A DNA stretch of 26,125 nt from JAAFJU01 sp043764895 (GTDB lineage: Bacteria > Cyanobacteriota > Cyanobacteriia > Leptolyngbyales > Leptolyngbyaceae): contig JAYUJY010000122.1 in the NCBI GenBank assembly GCA_043764895.1, positions 1 through 26,125 on the forward strand, read 5' to 3'. Shown one piece after another: positions 7,841 to 14,685 of this stretch (the first letter of the stretch is position 1; each line of letters begins with the position of its first letter). The translations under genes and the position numbers were made by a program. Below the pieces are notes generated by a model that was not told where the DNA came from, did not search any database, and was given only the letters and a program-made list of their open reading frames with translations.

Positions 7841-8530
7841 TTAAGCCCGATCGCGAACGATCGAGTCGGTTGGGAGACAGAGCAAATTATCCCCTTGGGT
7901 CTTAATCATGCCCTTCTGTCGCAGCTTGCCCATCAGCCGGGTTACTGTCACCCTAGTCGATCCGATCGCACTGCCAATCTGCGCATGGGTCAGCGGGAAG
8001 GGTAAACAGTAGCCCTCTTCTGTCGGTTCGCCATATTCCTCAATCAGCAACGTTAAAAACCCTAAGAGACGATCGATCGTTCGCCGCTGCCCAAGGGTAC
8101 TGAGCCACAGCAACTTGCGCTGATGCTGATAGCGAAACGCATCTAACACTTCCCGGCGAAAATGAGGCCAATTATCTAAATCATTCCAGTAAAGCCAAAT
8201 CACAGAGGTTTGGTCTACATGGGCATAGCTCTGAAGCGTAAAGGGCGACTGTGCAACCACTTCAAAGGGCTGTCCTGCCCCAACGAACCCCAAAAATGCC
8301 TCTTCCGGAGCCGTCCGTGCAGTGCGCGTGCTACCTGTGGCATTGACCTGAGCGGTTCCAACGAGTCGAACGGCTCCTCGCTGGACGAGGTACAACAGGC
8401 CGGGACGCGTCACGATTTTTTCGTCTTTCCCAAAGGTCCGACAGCGGTAATGCTCTTGCGCCCAGTCAATAATCCGTTGCCAAGTCAGAAACGGGCGGGC
8501 AGAGTCGGGGGAGGGTGAGGATGAATACAT
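7841..8530 (-). CDS. Crp/Fnr-family transcription regulator, NtcA-like DNA-binding domain
   Basis: 229 residues. Residues about 35-115 form a divergent cyclic-nucleotide-like beta-roll, 116-150 the long dimer helix, and 176-208 the winged helix-turn-helix. The segment IGSTRVTVTRLMGKLRQKG is nearly the NtcA recognition helix (IGSTRVTVTRLLG in NtcA, from memory), and DRLLGFLTLLIEEYG before it also resembles NtcA. The sensor half differs: the phosphate-binding GE-L-A-x-L cassette of cAMP-binding Crp proteins is not recognisable, so cAMP binding is unlikely and the ligand is unknown. It is divergent from the ArgRS-like gene (112 bp between starts) and followed by the Uma2 gene. The start is the only ATG before the domain; no ribosome-binding site is clear. 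Confidence 0.85.
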   Translation of the reverse strand: MYSSSPSPDSARPFLTWQRIIDWAQEHYRCRTFGKDEKIVTRPGLLYLVQRGAVRLVGTAQVNATGSTRTARTAPEEAFLGFVGAGQPFEVVAQSPFTLQSYAHVDQTSVIWLYWNDLDNWPHFRREVLDAFRYQHQRKLLWLSTLGQRRTIDRLLGFLTLLIEEYGEPTEEGYCLPFPLTHAQIGSAIGSTRVTVTRLMGKLRQKGMIKTQGDNLLCLPTDSIVRDRA

Positions 8531-8642
8531 ATAGAAAATGGAACTTCGGTGAGGGAACTGATGCTACGATCGCCCGACTAGCGGACCGATCTGTACCTCG
8601 CTAAGACCACTACACCCAATAGAGGAGTGTCCGATCGTTGAG

Positions 8643-9449
8643 ATGACCCTTAATAGCTTACGTATATTCTTACGAGTTCGACTTTATACCGCAATCTCCC
8701 TGATGGTAGATATTGCGGATACTACGGAGAACCGATCGTCACCCCAATTCAGTATAAACCGATTGTCTTCATCTCATGTTAACGCTATCGCATCCGCCGA
8801 GATCCCTCTTCAGCGCCTCTCTGGGACCAACCCCGTCCGCTATCAGTCGGCCATCGCCCTTCAACTTGCCTCTAAAATGAAGGTTCGGCCTCAAGACCTT
8901 GCAATAAATCTTTGTGATGCTTACGATACATTAGGAACTTCTCTAGGATCCCCTGGGCCGTTCTCGATCGAAGCAAATGCTACCGGATGGCTGACGGTAT
9001 CCCTGTCTTGTACGGATCTCATGGCTTTTTTTGACCAAACGCTGAGTCACGAGTCCAGTGTTTCAGCCATTCCACCCCACTCTTTTCCGTTTCTAATCTG
9101 GCAAACCAACCAGCGCTGTCAATCCATGCGATCGCACTTGGTCTTTTCTCTAGAGCGTAATCGGGTTCAAGGTTTCTCAGCGCATGACGGCCCATCCGAT
9201 CGCCCATCCGACCCAACTCAATTGGCGTTTAGCGCGCTGATGGAATCCCTTTTAGACTGGGTGGATGACGAGGGGCACTCTAAAACGCCATACAAAGCCC
9301 TAATTCACGTTTGCCAATGTCTCGATCGACTTCATCAGCAGGTGCCACTCTTTCATCCTCACACCTCTCGACAAACGCAGCGTCAGTTTTTGCAAAGTCT
9401 GGCATGGGTCCAAGGTGCAATCCGGTGTGAAGCGGCGCTTGATAAATGA
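8643..9449 (+). CDS. ArgRS-like protein without catalytic core (DALR anticodon-binding-domain type)
   Basis: 268 residues. Residues about 48-130 (EIPLQRLSGTNPVRYQSAIALQLASKMKV and then GWLTVSLSCTDL) resemble the N-terminal additional domain of arginyl-tRNA synthetase, where a Y-x-S/N-x-A-L-x-L motif and a final beta-strand are typical. Residues 195-262 are helical and resemble the DALR anticodon-binding domain (LIHVCQCLDRLHQQVPLF). The whole HIGH/KMSKS Rossmann core is absent, so it cannot charge tRNA by itself. Such stand-alone proteins are widespread in cyanobacteria with no known role; tRNA-Arg binding is inferred. The first 20 residues look unlike the rest, and an internal ATG at 8706 is a possible alternative start. 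AGAGGAG at 8621-8627 lies 15 nt before the chosen ATG, farther than ideal. Confidence 0.72.
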   Translation: MTLNSLRIFLRVRLYTAISLMVDIADTTENRSSPQFSINRLSSSHVNAIASAEIPLQRLSGTNPVRYQSAIALQLASKMKVRPQDLAINLCDAYDTLGTSLGSPGPFSIEANATGWLTVSLSCTDLMAFFDQTLSHESSVSAIPPHSFPFLIWQTNQRCQSMRSHLVFSLERNRVQGFSAHDGPSDRPSDPTQLAFSALMESLLDWVDDEGHSKTPYKALIHVCQCLDRLHQQVPLFHPHTSRQTQRQFLQSLAWVQGAIRCEAALDK

Positions 9450-9541
9450 GATAAGTAATTCTAATGGTCAATTCAGACGATCGGGGATGACAAAATCGGA
9501 GTCATCAGATATATTCTAGAGGTGTGAGGAGCGAATCAAAT

Positions 9542-9588
9542 AAAAAAGGCACCGAGACGAAACACGGCCAGTCGTCGGTGCCTTTTTT
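9542..9588. terminator. Strong bidirectional intrinsic terminator
   Basis: GGCACCGA (9548-9555) pairs perfectly with TCGGTGCC (9575-9582); the stem can extend by GAC/GTC past one bulged G. A run of A (9542-9547) and a run of T (9583-9588) flank it symmetrically. It serves the ArgRS-like gene from the left and the HAD phosphatase gene from the right. Confidence 0.92.
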
Positions 9589-9629
9589 ATATTCTATTTT
9601 TATTCGATCGTAGTTATTTTTGGCTTATT

Positions 9630-10508
9630 TTAGTCATTGAGCAATAACGTTTTGAGGATTTGCGCGACCCCATCATCTTCTGCCGAGGCCGTCACCCAGT
9701 CTGCCTTCTGCTTCACGGGGGTCGGAGCATCGCCCATCGCAACGCCAATCCCGGCATACATCAACATTTCGAGGTCGTTAAAGTTGTCGCCGATCGTCAT
9801 GACCTGATCAGCCTGTAGCCCCAAGACGCTCTCGGCTAGGTACCGAACGGCGTCGCCTTTATTCGCTTGAGGATGGGTGGCCTCTAAGAAGGTGGCGGAA
9901 GAGGTGGTGAGGTGCCAAGGTTCGGGCGGGGTTCGGGTCTTTAGCTCAGCTAGGCACGCTTGGATGAGAGCGGCGTCGGGACCGAGGGCGAGAAGCTTGG
10001 TAGGAGGGGTGCTGAGGGTCGATCGCAAATCGCCTGCGACCACGGGTTCTATACCTGAGCGCGAACTGTAGTGCTTTGTGTGGGCGGTGATATCCCGGAC
10101 GTGGAGCCGATCGCCAATGTACAGATGGACATCAATGCGATCGCGCAGATGAGGCTGCTCAAAATAATCCAGCAAATAGGTGACCTGAATCGGCGTGAGC
10201 TTCCAATCCTGGAGCAGTGAATCGCTGGCGGTATCCTGGATCCAAGCGCCCTGATAGGCAATGAGGGGAAGCTTTGAGTTGAGGAGCTGATGGAACCGTT
10301 TGGCAGAGGAGTACATGCGACCCGTTGCGATCGTCACGGCAATCCCTTTGGCCTGAACCGCTTTTAGCGCCGCTAGGACCGGAGGTGAAATATCGTTCGA
10401 TCGGCCTGAAATCGTGCCGTCAATGTCCACGACGAGTAGCCTAACGGACCGAGCGCGAGCTTGAAGGATGGATAAGTCGATGGACGGATTTTGGGCGAAC
10501 GCAGTCAT
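9630..10508 (-). CDS. Cof-type HAD-superfamily phosphatase (class IIB)
   Basis: 292 residues with all four HAD motifs: DIDGT with nucleophile D28 and acid/base D30; motif II T62 in IATGR; motif III Lys at about 217 (NKGDAVRYL); and motif IV GDNFNDLEML (D241, D245). A large cap of about 100 residues between motifs II and III (about 85-200) places it in the Cof/YbiV/YidA group. These are cytoplasmic, Mg2+-dependent phosphatases acting on sugar phosphates, FMN or other small phosphates; the substrate cannot be assigned. The gene starts 53 bp after the DUF928 gene stop in the same direction, so the two may be co-transcribed, ending at the terminator at 9542-9588. Confidence 0.92.
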   Translation of the reverse strand: MTAFAQNPSIDLSILQARARSVRLLVVDIDGTISGRSNDISPPVLAALKAVQAKGIAVTIATGRMYSSAKRFHQLLNSKLPLIAYQGAWIQDTASDSLLQDWKLTPIQVTYLLDYFEQPHLRDRIDVHLYIGDRLHVRDITAHTKHYSSRSGIEPVVAGDLRSTLSTPPTKLLALGPDAALIQACLAELKTRTPPEPWHLTTSSATFLEATHPQANKGDAVRYLAESVLGLQADQVMTIGDNFNDLEMLMYAGIGVAMGDAPTPVKQKADWVTASAEDDGVAQILKTLLLND

Positions 10509-10561
10509 GAGGGAAATGCCGAAAACAGCATCAGTAAAACGTCCCTCTGACTATAAAGGCT

Positions 10562-11395
10562 CTAGGGTTGCGATGGGTTCAGGGTTCGGATAGGGAGCAC
10601 TGTCGCTTGACGGTTCAGTCGTTTCTGCTCTTGAAGAACGATGCCTGTAAGTCCACCTTGCTCTAACAGCGACAGGATTAATGATCGATCGTCCGGAGCA
10701 CTCTTCTGAGGGTTGCCCACGGCTTCTGTGACAGCGTTGTACCACAGTCCTGCTTCAGCGTAAGCATTGACTCGATCGGTTGTGGAGAGCGACTTGAGGG
10801 TCCCGGCGATCGGATCAGATGCAACCCGTTCAATCCAACCTCGGGAATAGGTGTTATTTGAGGGACGGCGGACGTTGCAAAGACGCGTGACCGTCCAGCG
10901 ATATCGGCGACCTGCAACGAGATCCGGCACCGTATCAGGAATCTGAATGGAGTTAAACCCGGCAGGTCCGGTTGGCACTTGCGTCACCCAAAGGGGTTCA
11001 CTCACCCCCGGTTCCACCAACGAAATTTGCATCGGCAGGATAGAGTCTTTGGCGCTATACCAGAAAAGTTTGGGGTGGGCTTCGGTGGTCATGCCAACGT
11101 GATCAGGTGGGGCTAAAAGCGTCACCGGGACGTACTCAAGCTCACACCCACGAGATCCGCCGCCTTGGGTTCGAGCGGGCGCACCCCGACGAGATGGCGG
11201 CACGTAGCGCACGGCCTTGGCGGTGGCAGATGGGATTCCGCCGAAAAAACGCGCACTCTGCTCACTGAACGCTGGATCAAAGATTTGGCTAACGTCTTGG
11301 CTAGCTTTGGGGGCGATCGGTCGGCTGCTGATCTGGAGACCGACCAATGCGATCGTCCCGGCAGCGGTCCACAGCAAGCGTTGCATTAAGGTCAT
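10562..11395 (-). CDS. DUF928 family secreted or membrane-anchored protein
   Basis: 277 residues from the ATG at 11395. An N-terminal hydrophobic stretch (about 4-20, LLWTAAGTIALVGLQ) may be a signal peptide or anchor. The region YVPPSRRGAPARTQGGGSRGCE, the long strand pattern LTLLAPPDHVGMTTEAHPKLFWY, and RYRWTVTRLCNVRRPSNN followed by WIERV are the marks of DUF928, a cyanobacterial family often found near CHAT-domain or CHASE2 genes and presumed periplasmic. Its function is unknown. No CHAT or CHASE2 gene is present here. The C-terminal half is helical (DRVNAYAEAGLWYNAVTEA), recalling a TPR-like hairpin. It lies between a membrane protein gene upstream (172 bp) and the HAD gene downstream (53 bp), all on the minus strand. 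Confidence 0.85.
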   Translation of the reverse strand: MTLMQRLLWTAAGTIALVGLQISSRPIAPKASQDVSQIFDPAFSEQSARFFGGIPSATAKAVRYVPPSRRGAPARTQGGGSRGCELEYVPVTLLAPPDHVGMTTEAHPKLFWYSAKDSILPMQISLVEPGVSEPLWVTQVPTGPAGFNSIQIPDTVPDLVAGRRYRWTVTRLCNVRRPSNNTYSRGWIERVASDPIAGTLKSLSTTDRVNAYAEAGLWYNAVTEAVGNPQKSAPDDRSLILSLLEQGGLTGIVLQEQKRLNRQATVLPIRTLNPSQP

Positions 11396-11402
11396 TGATT
11401 TT

Positions 11403-11407
11403 CCTCC
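11403..11407 (-). promoter_or_regulatory. Ribosome-binding site fixing the DUF928 start
   Basis: GGAGG on the minus strand, 7 nt before the ATG at 11395. An in-frame ATG at 11413 lies upstream of this element and is therefore unlikely to be used. Confidence 0.8.
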
Positions 11408-11567
11408 GTTCATCCAGTGAGTTTGACGAGCGCATTCACTCAGGTGTGCCTACTTATCTTAGAAGAACAGGTCGGGACGTTCCCACCGTAAGAGTACGGA
11501 CGTTCTAATTAACTGTGAGCATAGAGAAAACAGTGCTGTGATGAAGATTACTCAGACCGCTTGTCCA

Positions 11568-12557
11568 CTAGCGCGATCGTTGGAGAATGATCATGCCATC
11601 TCCGACCACGGGATTGCGGGCGAGCACTGCTCCGTCAGAGCCTTCAAGTTGGATTTGGGTAAAGCCTTTGACTTGGGCGATGACGAGGAGGCTGTTGGCA
11701 AGGTTGTCTTGGGTGGATTCAGGGGTGGCATACCAACGATCGCTTAATGTAATCGCGAGAAAGTGGCTGTTGAATTGGGGGCGGATACCCACGATCGGAT
11801 TGTCAATGAGCGATCCGGCAATCACATCTAGATCTTGACGCAATTTGGCGCGTTTCTGAGCATCAGGATTGAGGATTTCAGGGGTTGGGTTGGTCGGCTT
11901 AATCGCTGGAGCTGGCTGGGCAGTAGGCACAGCGATCGGTTGAATGAGTGGGGCGATCGGGGCGGCGGGTTTAGCGATCGGAGAACTTAGGTCACTCGGA
12001 ATAGCGATTGAAACGCTCTCTTTGTCTGAGCGGTAGTCTGCATTGTAGTCACGGGAAAGAGCCGTTCTGCGAGCTTGGCGATCGGTTTGACGGCTCGCTT
12101 GAGGTTCATTGGGCGGGGGTGTGGCTTGACCCGACGGCACAATCGACACAAACCAGAGGACCAACAAAAGGACGCCAACTAGGATTCCTGACAGACTGCG
12201 ATCGCTGAGGGGCTGAAAGGACTCTGGCAGTCGAGGTCGAAGCAGGGTTAAGAGGCGTTGCCACAAGGGTTGAGCTTTGGCCCACACGATATTAGTGGCG
12301 CGTTTGACGGGCGTCCAGTCGATCGCTTGAGCCGGGACAGTGCCTCGGGCTTGGGCTGTTCTTTCCTGGATTTCCAGTTGGGTGCTCCAAGATTGGAGCG
12401 ATCGCGTTAAGAGCTGCATCCCTTGAAGAACGGTGGGACGGGCCTGAATCCAGGATCGCTCTGCTACCTGTGCGATCGTTTGGAGCGCAACGTTGGCCGA
12501 AGTCTGAACCGACTGCACGGTGGAGGGTTTGGCGCTTTTCTCGGGGTTTTCAGGCAT
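11568..12557 (-). CDS. Single-pass membrane protein with Pro/Ala/Ile-rich linker, unknown function
   Basis: 329 residues, family not named with confidence. The N-terminal 115 residues are helical and probably cytoplasmic; one membrane helix (about 121-140, SLSGILVGVLLLVLWFVSIV) follows. A linker (about 145-235) is rich in PIA, PAA and PTP. The last 95 residues form a compact domain (LRQDLDVIAGSLIDNPIVGIRPQF, then ITLSDRWYATPESTQDNLANSLLVIAQ, ending VVGDGMIILQR). The DRWYxL/T-P pattern is seen in cyanobacterial hypothetical proteins. The layout, with cytoplasmic helices, one helix and a periplasmic C-terminal domain, suggests an envelope protein. It is divergent from the metallophosphoesterase gene and is the first of three minus-strand genes that may form one unit ending at 9588. 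Confidence 0.75.
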   Translation of the reverse strand: MPENPEKSAKPSTVQSVQTSANVALQTIAQVAERSWIQARPTVLQGMQLLTRSLQSWSTQLEIQERTAQARGTVPAQAIDWTPVKRATNIVWAKAQPLWQRLLTLLRPRLPESFQPLSDRSLSGILVGVLLLVLWFVSIVPSGQATPPPNEPQASRQTDRQARRTALSRDYNADYRSDKESVSIAIPSDLSSPIAKPAAPIAPLIQPIAVPTAQPAPAIKPTNPTPEILNPDAQKRAKLRQDLDVIAGSLIDNPIVGIRPQFNSHFLAITLSDRWYATPESTQDNLANSLLVIAQVKGFTQIQLEGSDGAVLARNPVVGDGMIILQRSR

Positions 12558-12673
12558 TCGGGGGTCTCCAACGTCATTTCAACGTCATCGGGTGTACTCA
12601 ATTCTACCGTTCACTCGCTATATTAATTCTAGTTGAGATCCCAGTTCAATCCGGCTCCCATTCAATTAGGTTA

Positions 12674-13618
12674 ATGAGAATGAAATTTACACGACGACAT
12701 TTTTTGGGATTGGCGGGACTGGGGAGTATGGGACTGGCGATCGCCGTCTCTGGACAGTCGTCTGGAAAATCGCTAATTTCCCAAGCCCGAACGGTTCAAG
12801 ATGCCAGTACAGTCAACCCTAATCTCCCTGCCGTCACCTTTCAAGAGCCTGTGTTACTGCGATTTGTGGCGACGGCTGATACGGGATCGGGGGACAAAAA
12901 TCAGTTTGCTGTTGGCGAGGCGATCGCGCGCTACCATGATCAAAACCCCTTCGATCTTGCTATTTTAGGCGGCGACAATATCTATAACAGCGGCGATATC
13001 GCCTTAATTGGTTCGACCTTTGAGCAGCCCTACGCGAAGGTTTTGGCGCGGGGTGTGAAGTTTCGGGCGTGTCTCGGCAATCATGATATTCGGACCGCCA
13101 ACGCTGTACCCCAGGTCAATTATCCTGGCTTCAACATGGATGGACGCTACTACACCTACAACGACGGTCCTGCGCAGTTTTTTGTGCTTGATACCAACGG
13201 CAACATTGATTGGAAGGCGCAGATGAGTTGGCTGGAGACGGCCTTAAAAGCGAGCACTGCAAACTGGAAAATCGTCTACGGCCATCATCCTATTTATTCT
13301 TCTGGGCACTACGGGACCGATCCAGCCTTTGTCGCTCGGTTCACACCACTGTTCAAAAAATATAGGGTAAATCTCTACATCAACGGTCACGAGCATCACT
13401 ACGAACGCAGCAATCCGATCGACGGCACCACGTACCTCGTCACAGGCCATGGCGGCGCAAGTCTTCGTCCTGTCACCGCCAAACCGCCCACCAGTGCTTT
13501 TGCTGTCTCTCGATTCGGGTTCAGCACCGTCGAACTTTGGGCCGATCGCATGGTTATCCAAGGCATCGGTACAGACGGAACGATCTTCGATCGGGGTGTG
13601 ATACTGAAGGAGGCATAA
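12674..13618 (+). CDS. Tat-exported metallophosphoesterase (purple acid phosphatase-like)
   Basis: 314 residues from the ATG at 12674; a second ATG at 12680 is equally plausible, and the open frame upstream is not protein-like. The N-terminus FTRRHFLGLAGLGSMGLAIAVSG is a twin-arginine signal, which fits a metal-loaded enzyme exported folded. The calcineurin-like metal motifs are complete: D69 (ATADTG), GGDN (99-102), GNHD (135-138), YGHHP (202-206) and GHEHHYE (238-244). The spacing and the HHP/GHEHH forms resemble acid phosphatases of the purple (PAP-like) class. A periplasmic phosphomonoesterase role in phosphate scavenging is likely but not shown; I see no clear Pho box in the 116 bp upstream. 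It converges with tyrA, 10 bp apart. Confidence 0.88.
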   Translation: MRMKFTRRHFLGLAGLGSMGLAIAVSGQSSGKSLISQARTVQDASTVNPNLPAVTFQEPVLLRFVATADTGSGDKNQFAVGEAIARYHDQNPFDLAILGGDNIYNSGDIALIGSTFEQPYAKVLARGVKFRACLGNHDIRTANAVPQVNYPGFNMDGRYYTYNDGPAQFFVLDTNGNIDWKAQMSWLETALKASTANWKIVYGHHPIYSSGHYGTDPAFVARFTPLFKKYRVNLYINGHEHHYERSNPIDGTTYLVTGHGGASLRPVTAKPPTSAFAVSRFGFSTVELWADRMVIQGIGTDGTIFDRGVILKEA

Positions 13619-13628
13619 GACAACAGGT

Positions 13629-14480
13629 TTACTCCCGCATATACCCTGGACGATCGCGCTGGGTTTGGGTCAGTTCGGCCTGAAGGGCATCCCACTGTGA
13701 TGCCTCTATGGTGGCAATCATTTCATCAAGATTCGATCGATACCGTTTTAACGCCACCAGCAATGCAGGCGAATTAAATTCGGCCATCAACCGACCCAGT
13801 TCAGGATTGCCGCCGCCGACCCGACTGGTATCGCGAAACCCTGAACTTGCGAGCTGTCGCGCTAGGGTCCGAACCTCAATCTCCTCTTCTCGGGTGCAGG
13901 CTTGGATCAAACTCGCACTCACCATGACCGGAAGATGCGAAATCAAAGCCACTGCGCGATCGTGGGCCGCAGGCGTGCATTCATACAGGACCGAACCCAC
14001 CGATTTTGCCAAGAATGACACCACTTCAACGGCCTCTCGGGGCGTCTGCGCTGTCGGCGTCAACACATAAGGATTGCCGACAAACAACCCCGATATCGCC
14101 GCCTGAATTCCACTCTCAGCGGTTCCTGACATAGGATGTCCTCCTACAAAAGGATTTGAGACCGTTTTCAGCGTCATCATCGCCTCTACAATAGAAGCCT
14201 TAACTGAGCCAACGTCCGTCAAAATTGCTGTTTTTGAGAGAAAAGGCGCAATCTTTTCGACCGTGATCATAATTTTAGAGAGAGGCGTACATACGAACAC
14301 CACTTCACAGGTTTTTAAAATCACGGCATCTTCGCTGGCGTCGTCTACGGCTCCTCGTTCGATCGCCGATTTGCAGGTGCTGTTGCGTTGACTGAGGCCC
14401 ATCACCCGATGACCTTGCGATCGGAGGTCTAACCCCAAGGATCCGCCAATGAGTCCCAATCCCACAATTCCAATGTCCAT
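13629..14480 (-). CDS. tyrA: Arogenate/prephenate dehydrogenase (TyrA family)
   Basis: 283 residues, the size of the cyanobacterial single-domain enzyme. The Rossmann motif GLGLIGGSLG (7-16), VFVCTPLS, TDVGSVK (88-94), GGHPMSGTAESG (113-124), ISHLPVMVSASLIQAC (180-195) and ASSGFRDTSRVGGGNPELG (211-229) match, from memory, Synechocystis arogenate dehydrogenase almost word for word. It makes tyrosine by oxidative decarboxylation of arogenate with NADP+ as the usual cofactor in cyanobacteria. His115 in HPMSG and His182 in SHLP are the expected catalytic or binding residues. There is no fused chorismate mutase and no ACT domain. It stands alone rather than in an aro operon. The start is the first ATG and begins directly with strand 1. 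Confidence 0.93.
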   Translation of the reverse strand: MDIGIVGLGLIGGSLGLDLRSQGHRVMGLSQRNSTCKSAIERGAVDDASEDAVILKTCEVVFVCTPLSKIMITVEKIAPFLSKTAILTDVGSVKASIVEAMMTLKTVSNPFVGGHPMSGTAESGIQAAISGLFVGNPYVLTPTAQTPREAVEVVSFLAKSVGSVLYECTPAAHDRAVALISHLPVMVSASLIQACTREEEIEVRTLARQLASSGFRDTSRVGGGNPELGRLMAEFNSPALLVALKRYRSNLDEMIATIEASQWDALQAELTQTQRDRPGYMRE

Positions 14481-14685
14481 AACCCCAATCCATCCTTACA
14501 AAGTCATCTTTATATCTGCCACTCTATGCATTACGCTTCGATCATTGAGCCTGCTAACAGAGAAGACCCCTCTCAGCTTTACAGCGAGGAATAGTGAATT
14601 TAAATAGCGTCAGGGAATACTAGCACTAACGCTAAGGTTACGGGTTGAGAAACAGGTGAATGAATGCTATGGTCAGGGTATAAGC

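Noticed and set aside
12470..12673. Upstream extension of the metallophosphoesterase frame
   Set aside because: It overlaps the divergent gene, does not look like protein, and would bury the Tat signal inside the protein.
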